This document shows, piece by piece, positions 7,957 to 15,508 of a stretch of DNA of 52,749 nt. How positions within the stretch are numbered: the stretch's first letter is position 1; each line of letters opens with the position of its first letter. The notes under the pieces are model-generated. The model did not search any database, was not told where the DNA came from, and saw only the letters and a list, made by a program, of their open reading frames with translations. Origin of the DNA: a bacterium (GTDB taxonomy: Bacteria > Armatimonadota > Abditibacteriia > Abditibacteriales > Abditibacteriaceae); contig SDZD01000046.1 of assembly GCA_004172935.1 (NCBI GenBank), forward strand, positions 1 through 52,749, read 5' to 3'. A program made the translations under genes and the position numbers.

Positions 7957-8063
7957 AGCAAATGTCTGTCACAGTTTACGGTTGCACCTGCTCCGTCAAA
8001 AGCTAAGCCTTCTAAAATGTATGGGCGAGTTTTCGCCCAATTCGGGCACGCATTCGCGGGTTT

Positions 8064-8699
8064 ATGGATTTTTTACACCAACTGTTCGACGTTAAAGGCG
8101 GCGGACTTCAACAACTGATCATTTCGTTCGGTTATCTCTTTCTGTTCGGCGTCGTATTCGCCGAGACGGGTTTGCTCATCGGCTTCTTTTTGCCGGGCGA
8201 CTCATTGCTTTTTATCGCTGGACTCGTTGCTGCCGATCCTAAAAACGGTTTGAGCATAGCGATACTGCTTTTGCTGCTGTCAGTTGCTGCTATCGCAGGC
8301 GATTCGGTTGGTTTCTTCATTGGGCGTAAAGCTGGTCCGGCTCTTTTTAAACGCGAAGATTCCAAGTTGTTCAAGCGCAAACACCTTGATGCCGCTCACG
8401 CATTCTATGAGAAACATGGCCCCAAAACTATCATTCTGGCGCGCTTTGTTCCCATAGTTCGTACCTTTGCGCCCACTGTTGCAGGGGCTGCTGGCATGGA
8501 TTACCGCCAGTTTGTGGTATTTAATATTATCGGCGGCATCACATGGATTTTCTCAATGACCTTGCTCGGTTACTTTTTAGGTGGTGTCGAGGTAGTTAAG
8601 AATAACCTCGAAAAAGCCGTTATCGGTATCGTCCTCCTTTCTATCGTTCCTGTCGTCCTGCACGCCCTCAAAGAACGCAAACACAACGCGAAGAAATAG
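8064..8699 (+). CDS. DedA-family membrane protein
   Basis: A 211-residue polytopic protein of the DedA/SNARE-associated (VTT) superfamily, whose members flip phospholipids or undecaprenyl phosphate across the inner membrane. Seen here: the acidic re-entrant motif ETGLLIGFFLPGDSLLF (about 34-50), the GDSVGFFIGRKAG segment, and the arginine motif RFVPIVRTFAPTVAGAAGM that marks the family, followed by two C-terminal helices. Length is normal. There is no Shine-Dalgarno sequence before the ATG; a GGGCGAG-TTTT-CGCCC hairpin lies about 20 bases upstream and may shape the leader. It is divergent from the SpoIIM-family gene. Confidence 0.93.
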   Translation: MDFLHQLFDVKGGGLQQLIISFGYLFLFGVVFAETGLLIGFFLPGDSLLFIAGLVAADPKNGLSIAILLLLLSVAAIAGDSVGFFIGRKAGPALFKREDSKLFKRKHLDAAHAFYEKHGPKTIILARFVPIVRTFAPTVAGAAGMDYRQFVVFNIIGGITWIFSMTLLGYFLGGVEVVKNNLEKAVIGIVLLSIVPVVLHALKERKHNAKK

Positions 8700-8751
8700 A
8701 CCGTTCCCGTGCCCATCCGCGTTCACAAATGTCAACGTCTTGCCAGAGAGG

Positions 8752-8781
8752 TTGCGGGCAAAGGGTGCTTTGACTTATAAT
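8752..8781 (+). promoter_or_regulatory. Candidate promoter of the 32-residue basic protein
   Basis: TTGCGG (8752-8757) and a perfect TATAAT (8776-8781) are separated by 18 bases. Transcription would begin near 8788, giving a leader of about 58 bases with two hairpins. Confidence 0.55.
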
Positions 8782-8792
8782 GTTTAGGCCCT

Positions 8793-8830
8793 GAAGCGAG
8801 TGAACGCTTCAATCCTCCCGTTCGCGGGAG
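8793..8830 (+). promoter_or_regulatory. Structured 5' leader with two hairpins
   Basis: GAAGCG (8793-8798) pairs with CGCTTC (8805-8810). Four bases on, CTCCCG (8815-8820) pairs with CGGGAG (8825-8830) across a TTCG tetraloop. The ribosome-binding site GAGGAAG starts eight bases after the second hairpin. The layout resembles autoregulated ribosomal-protein leaders; that role is my inference. Confidence 0.5.
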
Positions 8831-8846
8831 AAAATTTCGAGGAAGA

Positions 8847-8945
8847 ATGAGTTCAGACAAGAAAAAACATCGGCGTAAAGTAAAAACCCACTGGGCCAAA
8901 AAACGCCGTCGCGCTTCCCGAGCGCTTCGCCGTCGCGGTCGCTAA
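8847..8945 (+). CDS. 32-residue highly basic protein, possible ribosome-associated peptide
   Basis: The frame encodes 32 residues, of which about 18 are Arg or Lys: MSSDKKKHRRKVKTHWAKKR, then RRASRALRRRGR. A good ribosome-binding site (GAGGAAG, 8839-8845) precedes the ATG, a promoter and a two-hairpin leader lie upstream, and a terminator follows at 9019-9051, so this is very likely an expressed gene too short for ordinary gene finders. Size and composition recall tiny ribosomal proteins (bTHX, bS22, or the AURKAIP1/COX24 C-terminal domain with KKH and LRR-like basic ends), but I cannot assign one. Alternatives are an RNA- or DNA-binding peptide. Confidence 0.7.
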   Translation: MSSDKKKHRRKVKTHWAKKRRRASRALRRRGR

Positions 8946-9018
8946 AGCGACCACACGGCGTTGCGACTCTCCAGTTACGCGACGCGAAAACGCTCAGGGC
9001 TTTATCACAAACAATTCC

Positions 9019-9051
9019 AACCGCAATACATGCAAGTGTGTTGCGGTTTTT
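9019..9051 (+). terminator. Intrinsic terminator after the basic peptide gene
   Basis: AACCGCAATA (9019-9028) pairs with TGTTGCGGTT (9039-9048, one T-G pair) around a ten-base loop, followed by a run of five T. It is about 75 bases after the stop codon. Confidence 0.7.
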
Positions 9052-9111
9052 GTCGTCTGCTATCACCGCTATCAAAATTATCCTCTCCCAATTGTGCGTG
9101 GCATTTCCTTT

Positions 9112-9149
9112 GTAGGGGCGAATCTTGTATTCGCCCTCAAACAGTTCCT
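9112..9149. repeat. Dispersed intergenic repeat, GGGGCGAA..TTCGCCC family, copy 2
   Basis: GTAGGGGCGAATCTTGTATT is followed by CGCCCTCAAACAGTTCC; the right end is identical to that of the copy at 231-266. GGGGCGAAT pairs with ATTCGCCC, so the core can form a hairpin. Confidence 0.72.
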
Positions 9150-9331
9150 GAATTGCTAATAGATTAGGCCACCAAAAAGGATGGTGCTATGAGACTGCCC
9201 GCGAAGGCCGCAGGCCCGACATTGTTAGAGCGGCTAACGCGAAGTTTGTAAGCCCCTCCCACTAAAGCCAGCGGACAATTAATACCCCCAATCCCGCGCT
9301 CTTACTCCCCTCACTTCGCCACACTCTTTCC

Positions 9332-10042
9332 ATGCCCGGAATTTTGTGGGTGTGTGCTACGCCTCTCGGAAATCTTGACGATGCCTCGCCGCGCCTGTTA
9401 GAAACGCTAAAGCGTGTTGCTGTCGTCTGTGCCGAAGATACGCGCCACACGCTCAAGTTGTTCAACCGCTTCGATATTCACACCCGCCTCGAATCGCTCC
9501 ACGAACACACCTCGACCGCCAAAATCGACATCCTCACCCGCCGCTTGGTCGAAGGCGAAGAGATGGCGCTTGTCACCGATGCGGGCACTCCCGGCGTCAG
9601 TGACCCCGGCCCCGCCCTGGTGCGCTCTGCCAGCGCAGCGGGCGTCGAAGTTCGCCCCATACCAGGGCCATGCGCCCTCGTGGCCGCGCTTTCCGTTTCC
9701 GGTTTCGATGCCCAGCGTTTCTCTTTCGTCGGATTCTTGCCCCGCAAACCAGGAAAAATTCGCAAGCTTCTCGAAAGCTACGGCTCCCGCGAGGAAACCT
9801 TCGTTTTCTACGAGTCGCCCTTCCGTGTCGCGAAAACGCTCCGCTTCCTCGCCGAAGTCGCCCCCGAATCGCGCGTTGTCGCTTGTCGCGAACTCACCAA
9901 GCAATTCGAAGAAATCGTGCGCGGCTCTGCTACCGAAGTCGCCGAAAACTTCGCTGCCCGCAAAGAAGTCAAGGGCGAATTTTGTGTTGTCGTATCTCCT
10001 TCCACTGTCGTTGAAAGCGACGACGATGAGGACGACGAATGA
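9332..10042 (+). CDS. rsmI: 16S rRNA (cytidine-1402-2'-O)-methyltransferase
   Basis: A 236-residue SAM-dependent methyltransferase of the tetrapyrrole-methylase fold that modifies C1402 in the ribosomal P site. The family landmarks are all present: CATPLGNLDDASPR at the N-terminus, AEDTRHTLKLF, then VTDAGTPGVSDPG, PIPGPCALVAALSVSGF, FVGFLPRKPGKI, and the FYESPFRVAKTL and CRELTKQFEE motifs. Length is slightly short of E. coli RsmI (286), as in many species lacking the C-terminal extension; it ends with an acidic tail (ESDDDEDDE). No ribosome-binding site is visible. The stop codon overlaps the start of the AraC gene by four bases (ATGA), so the two are translationally coupled. Confidence 0.96.
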   Translation: MPGILWVCATPLGNLDDASPRLLETLKRVAVVCAEDTRHTLKLFNRFDIHTRLESLHEHTSTAKIDILTRRLVEGEEMALVTDAGTPGVSDPGPALVRSASAAGVEVRPIPGPCALVAALSVSGFDAQRFSFVGFLPRKPGKIRKLLESYGSREETFVFYESPFRVAKTLRFLAEVAPESRVVACRELTKQFEEIVRGSATEVAENFAARKEVKGEFCVVVSPSTVVESDDDEDDE

Positions 10043-10893
10043 GTGAAGAGGGACAACTGCGCGTCCGTTTAGTCGATCTTCCCAATGTGGCGATTTACCC
10101 ACCGGGTGCCGCCTTTGGTCCCCGCGATGCCACTTCGTGGGAATTTGTCTGGCTTCTCGAAGGACGTGCCACCTACCACTTCGAGGCAGCCAACGAAAGC
10201 GGCGAACTGGAATTGGCTGTCGGCCAACTGCTCCTCTGTCGTCCCGACGAGCGCGACTGGTTCGAGTGGGATACCGAAGGGCGCACCCGCCACGGCTATT
10301 TCCACTTCACAGTCGATTCACCGCACAAAAATTCCAGCCATTGGCCCCGTCTGCGCGCTATCTCCGACAACGACTTGTTCGGGCCACTCACACGCCATCT
10401 CCTGACATGGAGCGAAGTCGGAGATGCCCCTCAACGCGATTTAGCCGCCAGTTTGTTTCTCATGGCCTTCGTAAGCGGCCAAAGCAACCTCGGCGATGTT
10501 CCGCCCCAGCGCGCCCCCGAACCCGTCGAGCGCGCCATGCAGTGGCTCTTCACGCGACTCGAAGATGATGCCTCGTCTCCCATTTCGGTAGATGCTCTGG
10601 CGCGCGCCGCCTTTGTCTCGCCCGAACACCTTTGCCGTCTCTTTAAGACCACCACCGACCACTCGCCCTTTGAAGTCATTCGCCTCGCACGCCTGGATCG
10701 AGCAGCCTCACTACTGGCAAAAACGAACTCATCCACAGGAGAAATCGCCCGCATGACGGGCTTTGCTTCTCAATCCCACTTCTCTCGTTCTTTCAAGGAA
10801 GCCTATGGTACTTCCCCCCGCGACCTCCGCAAAAAACTAGAGCGCGGCGAAGCCATGCCTCCTCCCCGACTCCTTCGCACGTGGCATAGCTAA
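10039..10893 (+). CDS. AraC-family transcriptional regulator
   Basis: A 284-residue regulator. The first ~140 residues are a cupin-like sensor (WEFVWLLEGRATYHFE, ELAVGQLLLCRPDERDWFEWD, RHGYFHF). The C-terminus (about 175-275) holds the two helix-turn-helix motifs: ISVDALARAAFVSPEHLCRLFK and TGEIARMTGFASQSHFSRSFKEAYGTSPRDLRKKL, the latter with the family signature. The cupin resembles those of regulators of sugar use, but the ligand is unknown. Coupled to rsmI by a four-base overlap, an unusual partner, so the pairing is probably positional. Its targets are not visible; the ATTGATT cluster 250 bases downstream is one candidate. Confidence 0.93.
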   Translation: MSEEGQLRVRLVDLPNVAIYPPGAAFGPRDATSWEFVWLLEGRATYHFEAANESGELELAVGQLLLCRPDERDWFEWDTEGRTRHGYFHFTVDSPHKNSSHWPRLRAISDNDLFGPLTRHLLTWSEVGDAPQRDLAASLFLMAFVSGQSNLGDVPPQRAPEPVERAMQWLFTRLEDDASSPISVDALARAAFVSPEHLCRLFKTTTDHSPFEVIRLARLDRAASLLAKTNSSTGEIARMTGFASQSHFSRSFKEAYGTSPRDLRKKLERGEAMPPPRLLRTWHS

Positions 10894-11294
10894 ATCGGCT
10901 ATACTAATACCAGTGAAATAGGGGGGCACCTCTCCCACCTGACACTACTACCGGAGAGGAGTTCTTCGCAAACCTTTATTCATCTCTCCCAACCCCAACC
11001 AAATCAGAATCACCCCATCAACATCCGCCCCCAATCGGCGTCTTTGATGGTTAAAAATCTCCCATGAAAACTCCTGTTCTCCTCCATTCCTCAAAATCCC
11101 TCTGTGTCTCCGTTGTGAATTTCTCAATAAGCTCCAAAGATTGAATAAAGATTGATTAATCAATCTTTCACACCACTTCCACGCTCAAAGTCCCTCAAAA
11201 AACACCAGACAATCAATCTTTCAAATTGATTAAAGCTTCAAAATAATTGATTTATCCCCGAAAACGATTGATTTCGAGTGCTATTCAATTCTCA
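10894..11294. other. Spacer with AT-rich motif cluster
   Basis: No gene is apparent. The first 250 bases look like ordinary spacer with a TATACT box near 10905. From about 11140 the sequence becomes AT-rich and carries repeated ATTGATT/AATCAAT motifs, described separately. It ends at the broken HAD gene. Confidence 0.6.
11147..11274. repeat. Cluster of ATTGATT/AATCAAT motifs with a 22-bp perfect palindrome
   Basis: AAAGATTGATT-AATCAATCTTT (11147-11168) is a perfect palindrome. Further copies of the same half-site follow: AATCAATCTTTC near 11212, ATTGATTAAAG near 11226, ATTGATTTAT near 11246 and ATTGATTTCG near 11267. At least six half-sites in 128 bases suggest a multi-site operator or the remnant of a repeat element. 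Confidence 0.6.
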
Positions 11295-11566
11295 CTAAGC
11301 CAATGGTACGATAGCCAAATGTAAACCGCGTCTTTTGCATTCGTCGAGAAGTCCGAGCGCGCCCGAACAAATCGCGACTTTTTCTTTGGTGAGGCTCTCT
11401 AAAAAATGACGTTCCCACGCATCGCGTAAAGCGTCTCCATGCTTGGTTTCTGCGCCCATACCTAACACGGCGGGCGCCACATAACCATAGTCTCGATAAA
11501 TGCGCGGGCGTGTTGCGCATTGGTAATGAGCGTTCCATCCACATCGAATAGCAAGGCTTCCAACAT
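11295..11566 (-). pseudogene. Broken HAD-superfamily hydrolase
   Basis: From an ATG at 11566 the minus strand reads MLEALLFDVDGTLITNAQHA, with the HAD motif I nucleophile DVDGT, then stops after 35 codons (ending RPPC). In the neighbouring frame from about 11505 the same domain continues: YRDYGYVAPAVLGMGAETKH, then GDALRDAWERHFLESL, and LLDECKRRGLHLAIV, the usual cap region and motif II area, before a stop at 11295. One frameshift near 11490-11505 joins the parts. The C-terminal half with motifs III and IV is missing. The start overlaps the opposite-strand M1 peptidase start by two bases. Confidence 0.78.
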
Positions 11567-13454
11567 GAGTTCTTCCTTTGCCCCTTCGCAAAAGCGTCGC
11601 CGTTTTGCCTTTGTCGCAGCGGGCGCTCTGCTCTTTATTGGCGCTGGTTCGGCGATAATAAACCCTCAGCCAAAAGCTGTCGCTGCTCCCGCTTCCGCTA
11701 CAGCCATCGACCGTCCGCAATACGACCTCTCCCTGAAAATGGATTGGCAACTGCTCACCCTGTCAGCCAACGCCAAAATCGCCGTGCCCGTATCGCCCGC
11801 CGACCCGATTAGCGACGCTTCGTTCTTCCTGTTCGCTAATGCCGATGGTGTGGGCGGCGCGAGCGCGACTCAGCAAAACCTCGTTGTCGACGATGTTCTG
11901 GTCAACGGCCAAAAAGTCCTCTGGAATCTCAACGGCCCCGTCCTGAAAGTTAAGTTCGCTGCCCCCCAGAGCCGCGATGTTCAGGTCGAGGTACGTTATC
12001 ATGGCTTGGTGCCCCGCTCGGCGGCAGAAGCCGGAGGTTTGGGCGGCATGATGGGTGGCGACATTTCCAGCCTCTTCGGTATGGGCGACCCCGCTGAGCA
12101 GCAAGCCAAAGCCAAAAACACCGACTACGGCCTCTACACCGCGACACCGCAAATCGTTAGTCTCGGTTCGTTTTGGAGTCCCGTTCTGGCCGTTCGCCAA
12201 AACGGAAAATGGGCCGATGAAGCCCCCAGCGGCCTCGGCGACGTTGCCTACGCGCAAAAAAGCGACTACCGCGTTATTCTCAACGCCCCAGTCGGTATGA
12301 CTGTGGTCGCCCCCGGAGTCATTACTTCCGTCGATGGCCGCGTCCGTATCGAAGCCGATAATGTGCGCGACTGTGCCATTCTGGCCTCACGCCAGTTCAT
12401 CTCCAAATCAAAAACCATCTCGATTGGACAAAGGCCCGTCGTCGTCACCGCCTACGCAACTAGGGAACACGCTAACCGCCTTACCGAGTGCGTCGACATT
12501 GCTGCCAGCGCCCTGCAAATCTACTCAAGGCGCTTCGGCGCCTACCCCTTCGGCGAGTTCAAAGTTGTCGAAGCCCCCATGAAAAGCGGCGCGGGCGGTA
12601 TGGAATATTCGCGCATGGTCGGCATCGCTTCGAGCCTGTACGAACCCATGAGCAAACAGTTGGGTGGTATGATGACCTCGCTTAACTTGCCGGGCGCCGA
12701 CCAACTGCTCGCCCAACTCGATCAAGATGCGGGTGGCGATGGCACCCTGACTGCCCCTGCCGCTCCCGCCGATGCTGGAGGACTGGGGGACCTCGGTGGC
12801 GGTGGTGCGGACGGTGGTGCCCTCGATATGGTCGGCGGTATTCTCGGCCAACAGGGCCAAATGCTCGACTCCCTGCTCGAAGAAACCATCGCCCACGAAG
12901 TCGCGCACCAATGGTGGGCTATTGGAGTTGGTAGCAATTCGCAGCGCGACCCCTGGGTCGATGAGTCATTGACCAACTGGAGTTCAATGCTGTATTTCGA
13001 AGATAGATACGGTAAGGAAAAAGCCGAGCAGATGCGCGAGCTACATCTCAAGACATCTTTCTCGATGGGGTCGGCTATGGGCGGCGGCGACCGAGCCGCC
13101 AACCTGCCATCCGATGCTTACACCAACAATCTGCAATATGGCGCAGTCGTCTACGGAAAAGCCGCGCTATTCTACGATCATTTGCGCGCTTTAGTTGGCG
13201 ATGCCGTCTTTTTTGGCGCGCTTCACGACTATTTTGCTCGCTACAACGATAAAATCGCCGGGCCAAGTTCATTGCGCGCCATCGTTGCTGCCCGCGCACC
13301 GGGCAAAAAACCACAAATCGAAGCCCTCTATAAGCGTTGGATTGAGGAAGCCCACGGCAATGAAGACATCGGCGCCGGCATGGCAGGCGATTTGACTCAG
13401 ATGATAGGCAACCTCTTTGGTGGAGCAGGTGGATTTGGCGATGGCGACGGTTGA
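11565..13454 (+). CDS. M1-family zinc metallopeptidase, exported
   Basis: With the ATG at 11565 (MSSSFAPSQKRRRF...) the protein has 629 residues and an N-terminal signal or anchor (RRRFAFVAAGALLFIGAGSAI). An upstream in-frame ATG lies in the HAD remnant and is less likely. It has the gluzincin site H444-E445-x2-H448 (HEVAHQWW) with the third zinc ligand E467 (WVDESL), and a GAMEN-like substrate loop GAGGMEYSRM. A Gly/Asp/Ala-rich insert (about residues 390-430) precedes the active site. The N-terminal beta domain is typical of aminopeptidase N. Probably acts outside the cytoplasmic membrane on peptides. Two secreted proteins of unknown role follow on the same strand. Confidence 0.93.
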   Translation: MSSSFAPSQKRRRFAFVAAGALLFIGAGSAIINPQPKAVAAPASATAIDRPQYDLSLKMDWQLLTLSANAKIAVPVSPADPISDASFFLFANADGVGGASATQQNLVVDDVLVNGQKVLWNLNGPVLKVKFAAPQSRDVQVEVRYHGLVPRSAAEAGGLGGMMGGDISSLFGMGDPAEQQAKAKNTDYGLYTATPQIVSLGSFWSPVLAVRQNGKWADEAPSGLGDVAYAQKSDYRVILNAPVGMTVVAPGVITSVDGRVRIEADNVRDCAILASRQFISKSKTISIGQRPVVVTAYATREHANRLTECVDIAASALQIYSRRFGAYPFGEFKVVEAPMKSGAGGMEYSRMVGIASSLYEPMSKQLGGMMTSLNLPGADQLLAQLDQDAGGDGTLTAPAAPADAGGLGDLGGGGADGGALDMVGGILGQQGQMLDSLLEETIAHEVAHQWWAIGVGSNSQRDPWVDESLTNWSSMLYFEDRYGKEKAEQMRELHLKTSFSMGSAMGGGDRAANLPSDAYTNNLQYGAVVYGKAALFYDHLRALVGDAVFFGALHDYFARYNDKIAGPSSLRAIVAARAPGKKPQIEALYKRWIEEAHGNEDIGAGMAGDLTQMIGNLFGGAGGFGDGDG

Positions 13455-13503
13455 GTCGTTTTTCTTGCCGCAAAGTGATAAGATGGGAAGCAATTTTCGA
13501 TCA

Positions 13504-14640
13504 ATGAAAACACAGTTAAAGCCGTGGATTCTCGCGGGCGCACTGATTTTAGGCTTGCCTTACGCTGGGCAAGCCCAAGAAACGCTGGGTGGCCTTGGCG
13601 CCGCTGGCGCAATGGGGGCCACTTTGGGCGCCGCCGGAGCGGGCGGATTGTCCGCTGGGCGCATCACTCGTGGTGCGAACTCTGGTTCCGGCGGTGACTT
13701 TGGCTCGCCCGAAGACCCTAGCGGTATGGGTTCAGGAGCCGGTATGCCGGGCATGTCTGGCGCCCCCGGAGAAGGCGGTACTGGTGCCGCTGCAGCACCT
13801 GCCAAACTCACACCACCACGTCTCCAATCCTTCAATCCCAGCACGGGAAGCGATTACGTGCGCGAATTGTTGGCAGCAGGGCCAAAACCCCTTCCTGCCC
13901 CCGACAGCCGTAAGCGCACACCTCGCGCTCAGGCACGTTATTCGTCGCGTGTTTCCAAACAGACAAAAACACAGCGCAGTAAAGAGGTGCAAAAGAAATA
14001 CAATATTCCAGCTGTAAACTGGAAAGCTGCCTATCTGCCTCAGGATCGTTATAAATTCGGCAAAGTCTGGAACTTTGTCTCGACCGAAGATCAGGGCGTT
14101 TACTACACGCCAGCGGCGATGGCGCGCAAGCGTTTTAACCCCAACCGCGTCATTGGTTTCCACTCATTCCAGGACGCGCTTGCAGCGGGTTATCGTCCCG
14201 ACCCCGTTTCTCAACCAGCACCAGGCGCCCAAATCGCCAATCTTGCCCGTATGTATCGCGGCCCCGAACTCTACAACTTCGTTGAGTATGTCTACGCGGG
14301 GCAAATCTCTTCCGAGTCATTCTTGGGGGTCTATAACTACGCTACTAGAGTTGCGAATGCCTTGCGTCCCACACGTGCCCGTCCCTACATCGGCGAAACA
14401 GTCGCTAAAATTCTCGACGCGGCTTTGACTGGCGATGTTTCTAGCATTCCGCTCGAATTCAACTCACAAGGCCCAATCGTTAGAACACCACCTCCGGCTG
14501 CCAATGGAATGGGAATGGGCGCAGAGGGCGGCATGATGGGAGCGGGAGTGCCTGGTGCAATGGGTTCGTCAAGTCCGATGGGTTCATCCAGCCCAATGGG
14601 CAGAGGCGGTATGGGAGCTGCTCCCAGCGTTAGCCAATAA
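13504..14640 (+). CDS. Secreted Gly/Ala/Met-rich protein with a YLPxDRYK domain
   Basis: I take the ATG at 13504 (MKTQLKPWILAGALILGLPY, then AGQAQ) because it yields a clean signal peptide; the frame is open further upstream. The mature protein starts with a glycine/alanine/methionine-rich low-complexity part (LGGLGAAGAMGATLGAAGAG), followed by a basic linker, a folded domain at about 175-240 (YLPQDRYK, VWNFVSTE, YYTPAAMARKRFNPNRVIGF, AAGYRPDP), a helical part, and a second Met/Gly/Ser/Pro-rich tail with an SSPMG repeat. The same domain occurs in the next gene. It faintly recalls the Ada zinc-domain fold (NRV-F....A.AAGY.P) but lacks its cysteines. Function unknown; probably envelope. Confidence 0.8.
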   Translation: MKTQLKPWILAGALILGLPYAGQAQETLGGLGAAGAMGATLGAAGAGGLSAGRITRGANSGSGGDFGSPEDPSGMGSGAGMPGMSGAPGEGGTGAAAAPAKLTPPRLQSFNPSTGSDYVRELLAAGPKPLPAPDSRKRTPRAQARYSSRVSKQTKTQRSKEVQKKYNIPAVNWKAAYLPQDRYKFGKVWNFVSTEDQGVYYTPAAMARKRFNPNRVIGFHSFQDALAAGYRPDPVSQPAPGAQIANLARMYRGPELYNFVEYVYAGQISSESFLGVYNYATRVANALRPTRARPYIGETVAKILDAALTGDVSSIPLEFNSQGPIVRTPPPAANGMGMGAEGGMMGAGVPGAMGSSSPMGSSSPMGRGGMGAAPSVSQ

Positions 14641-14657
14641 AGGAGATTCACGCCAAT

Positions 14658-15467
14658 ATGAAGAAAACTCTCTTTCCTGTTGTCGCATTTATCTTAAGCA
14701 CCCTTGGTGCCTCTGGCGTTAATGCGGCTCCAGTGCCAGGTTCCAAGCGTCCCGGCCCCTCGGCGGTTCAGGCTGCGCGGCTCAAGAAGTATCCGGCACC
14801 CAGCTATCTATCGCATTACTTGCCGGACGACCGCTACAAAATCGCGGGCGGTGTCTGGAAGTATGTGTCTACCGACCTCGACACCTACTATCACATCGCA
14901 TCATCGCCCAATATGCTGCGCCAGCCCGCCAACCGGGTTATCGGTTTTGCCAATGCGCGCGATGCCGAAGAAGCGGGCTATGTCGCCGATCCCACCGACG
15001 GAACAGCAACTGCCGCGACGCCTCGAATCAACTCTGTCCCATCTTATGCTAAGGGCTTCAGCGCAGAAGAAGTTCGTTATCTAGATCAGTACGTTTTGGT
15101 GTTTGGCAAATCAGAGATGTCTTTTCAGAACATGTATAAAAAATACCTGGAATTCTCAAAATCATCTAGAGACTCGCGAAGTACAGCAAATTTCACGGAG
15201 ACGCTGAAGGAGTTCTTGAAGCAGCAGAAAGCGGGAATCCAGGCGACTGCCACAGGGCTTAAACGCTTGAACCCTCCGCCAAGATTAAGAAAATACCACC
15301 AACTCACGGAAAGTTCCGTTAACAGTCTGTTGAAACTTTCTACTTTGATGGAGAACACCCTGGGGCAAGGCGACCTTTCTGGTCTCGCCGCCATTGATGC
15401 AGAAGCGAAACGGGCACAGACCTATGCAAAACTAGCACATGAGGAAGCCCAAAGGCTGCAGAAATAA
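14658..15467 (+). CDS. Secreted paralogue with the YLPxDRYK domain
   Basis: A 269-residue protein with signal peptide (MKKTLFPVVAFILSTLGASG, VNAAP). Its domain at about 53-117 aligns with that of the preceding protein: YLPDDRYK, VWKYVSTDLDTYYHIA, NRVIGFANARDAEEAGYVADP. A predicted helical region follows (about 130-269), including SEMSFQNMYKKYLEFSKSSR and a C-terminal segment rich in Ala, Lys and Gln. AGGAG at 14641-14645 lies 12 bases before the ATG, and the spacing of 17 bases from the gene before suggests one transcript ending at the terminator at 15474. I do not know the function; the pair seems to be a duplicated module. Confidence 0.82.
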   Translation: MKKTLFPVVAFILSTLGASGVNAAPVPGSKRPGPSAVQAARLKKYPAPSYLSHYLPDDRYKIAGGVWKYVSTDLDTYYHIASSPNMLRQPANRVIGFANARDAEEAGYVADPTDGTATAATPRINSVPSYAKGFSAEEVRYLDQYVLVFGKSEMSFQNMYKKYLEFSKSSRDSRSTANFTETLKEFLKQQKAGIQATATGLKRLNPPPRLRKYHQLTESSVNSLLKLSTLMENTLGQGDLSGLAAIDAEAKRAQTYAKLAHEEAQRLQK

Positions 15468-15473
15468 ATAGAA

Positions 15474-15504
15474 AGCCCCGCTCGATCACCGAGCGGGGCT
15501 TTTT
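15474..15504. terminator. Bidirectional intrinsic terminator
   Basis: AGCCCCGCTCG (15474-15484), loop ATCAC, then CGAGCGGGGCT (15490-15500) followed by five T. Three A before the left arm give a short T-run for the opposite strand. It separates the secreted-protein operon from convergent elbB. Confidence 0.88.
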
Positions 15505-15508
15505 ACTC

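Larger units (their letters stand above)
8946..9331. other. Spacer with terminator and repeat
   Basis: Between the basic peptide and rsmI I see a terminator (9019-9051), a dispersed repeat (9112-9149) and a 20-codon frame at 9189-9251 with weak AAGGATG upstream that I do not consider a gene. The last 80 bases before rsmI are pyrimidine-rich and show no clear promoter. Confidence 0.55.

Noticed and set aside
9189..9251. 20-codon frame before rsmI
   Set aside because: Too short, no convincing ribosome-binding site or conservation evidence from sequence alone.
9407..10102. Minus-strand open frame (231 codons) over rsmI
   Set aside because: Shadow of rsmI, which has all family motifs on the other strand.
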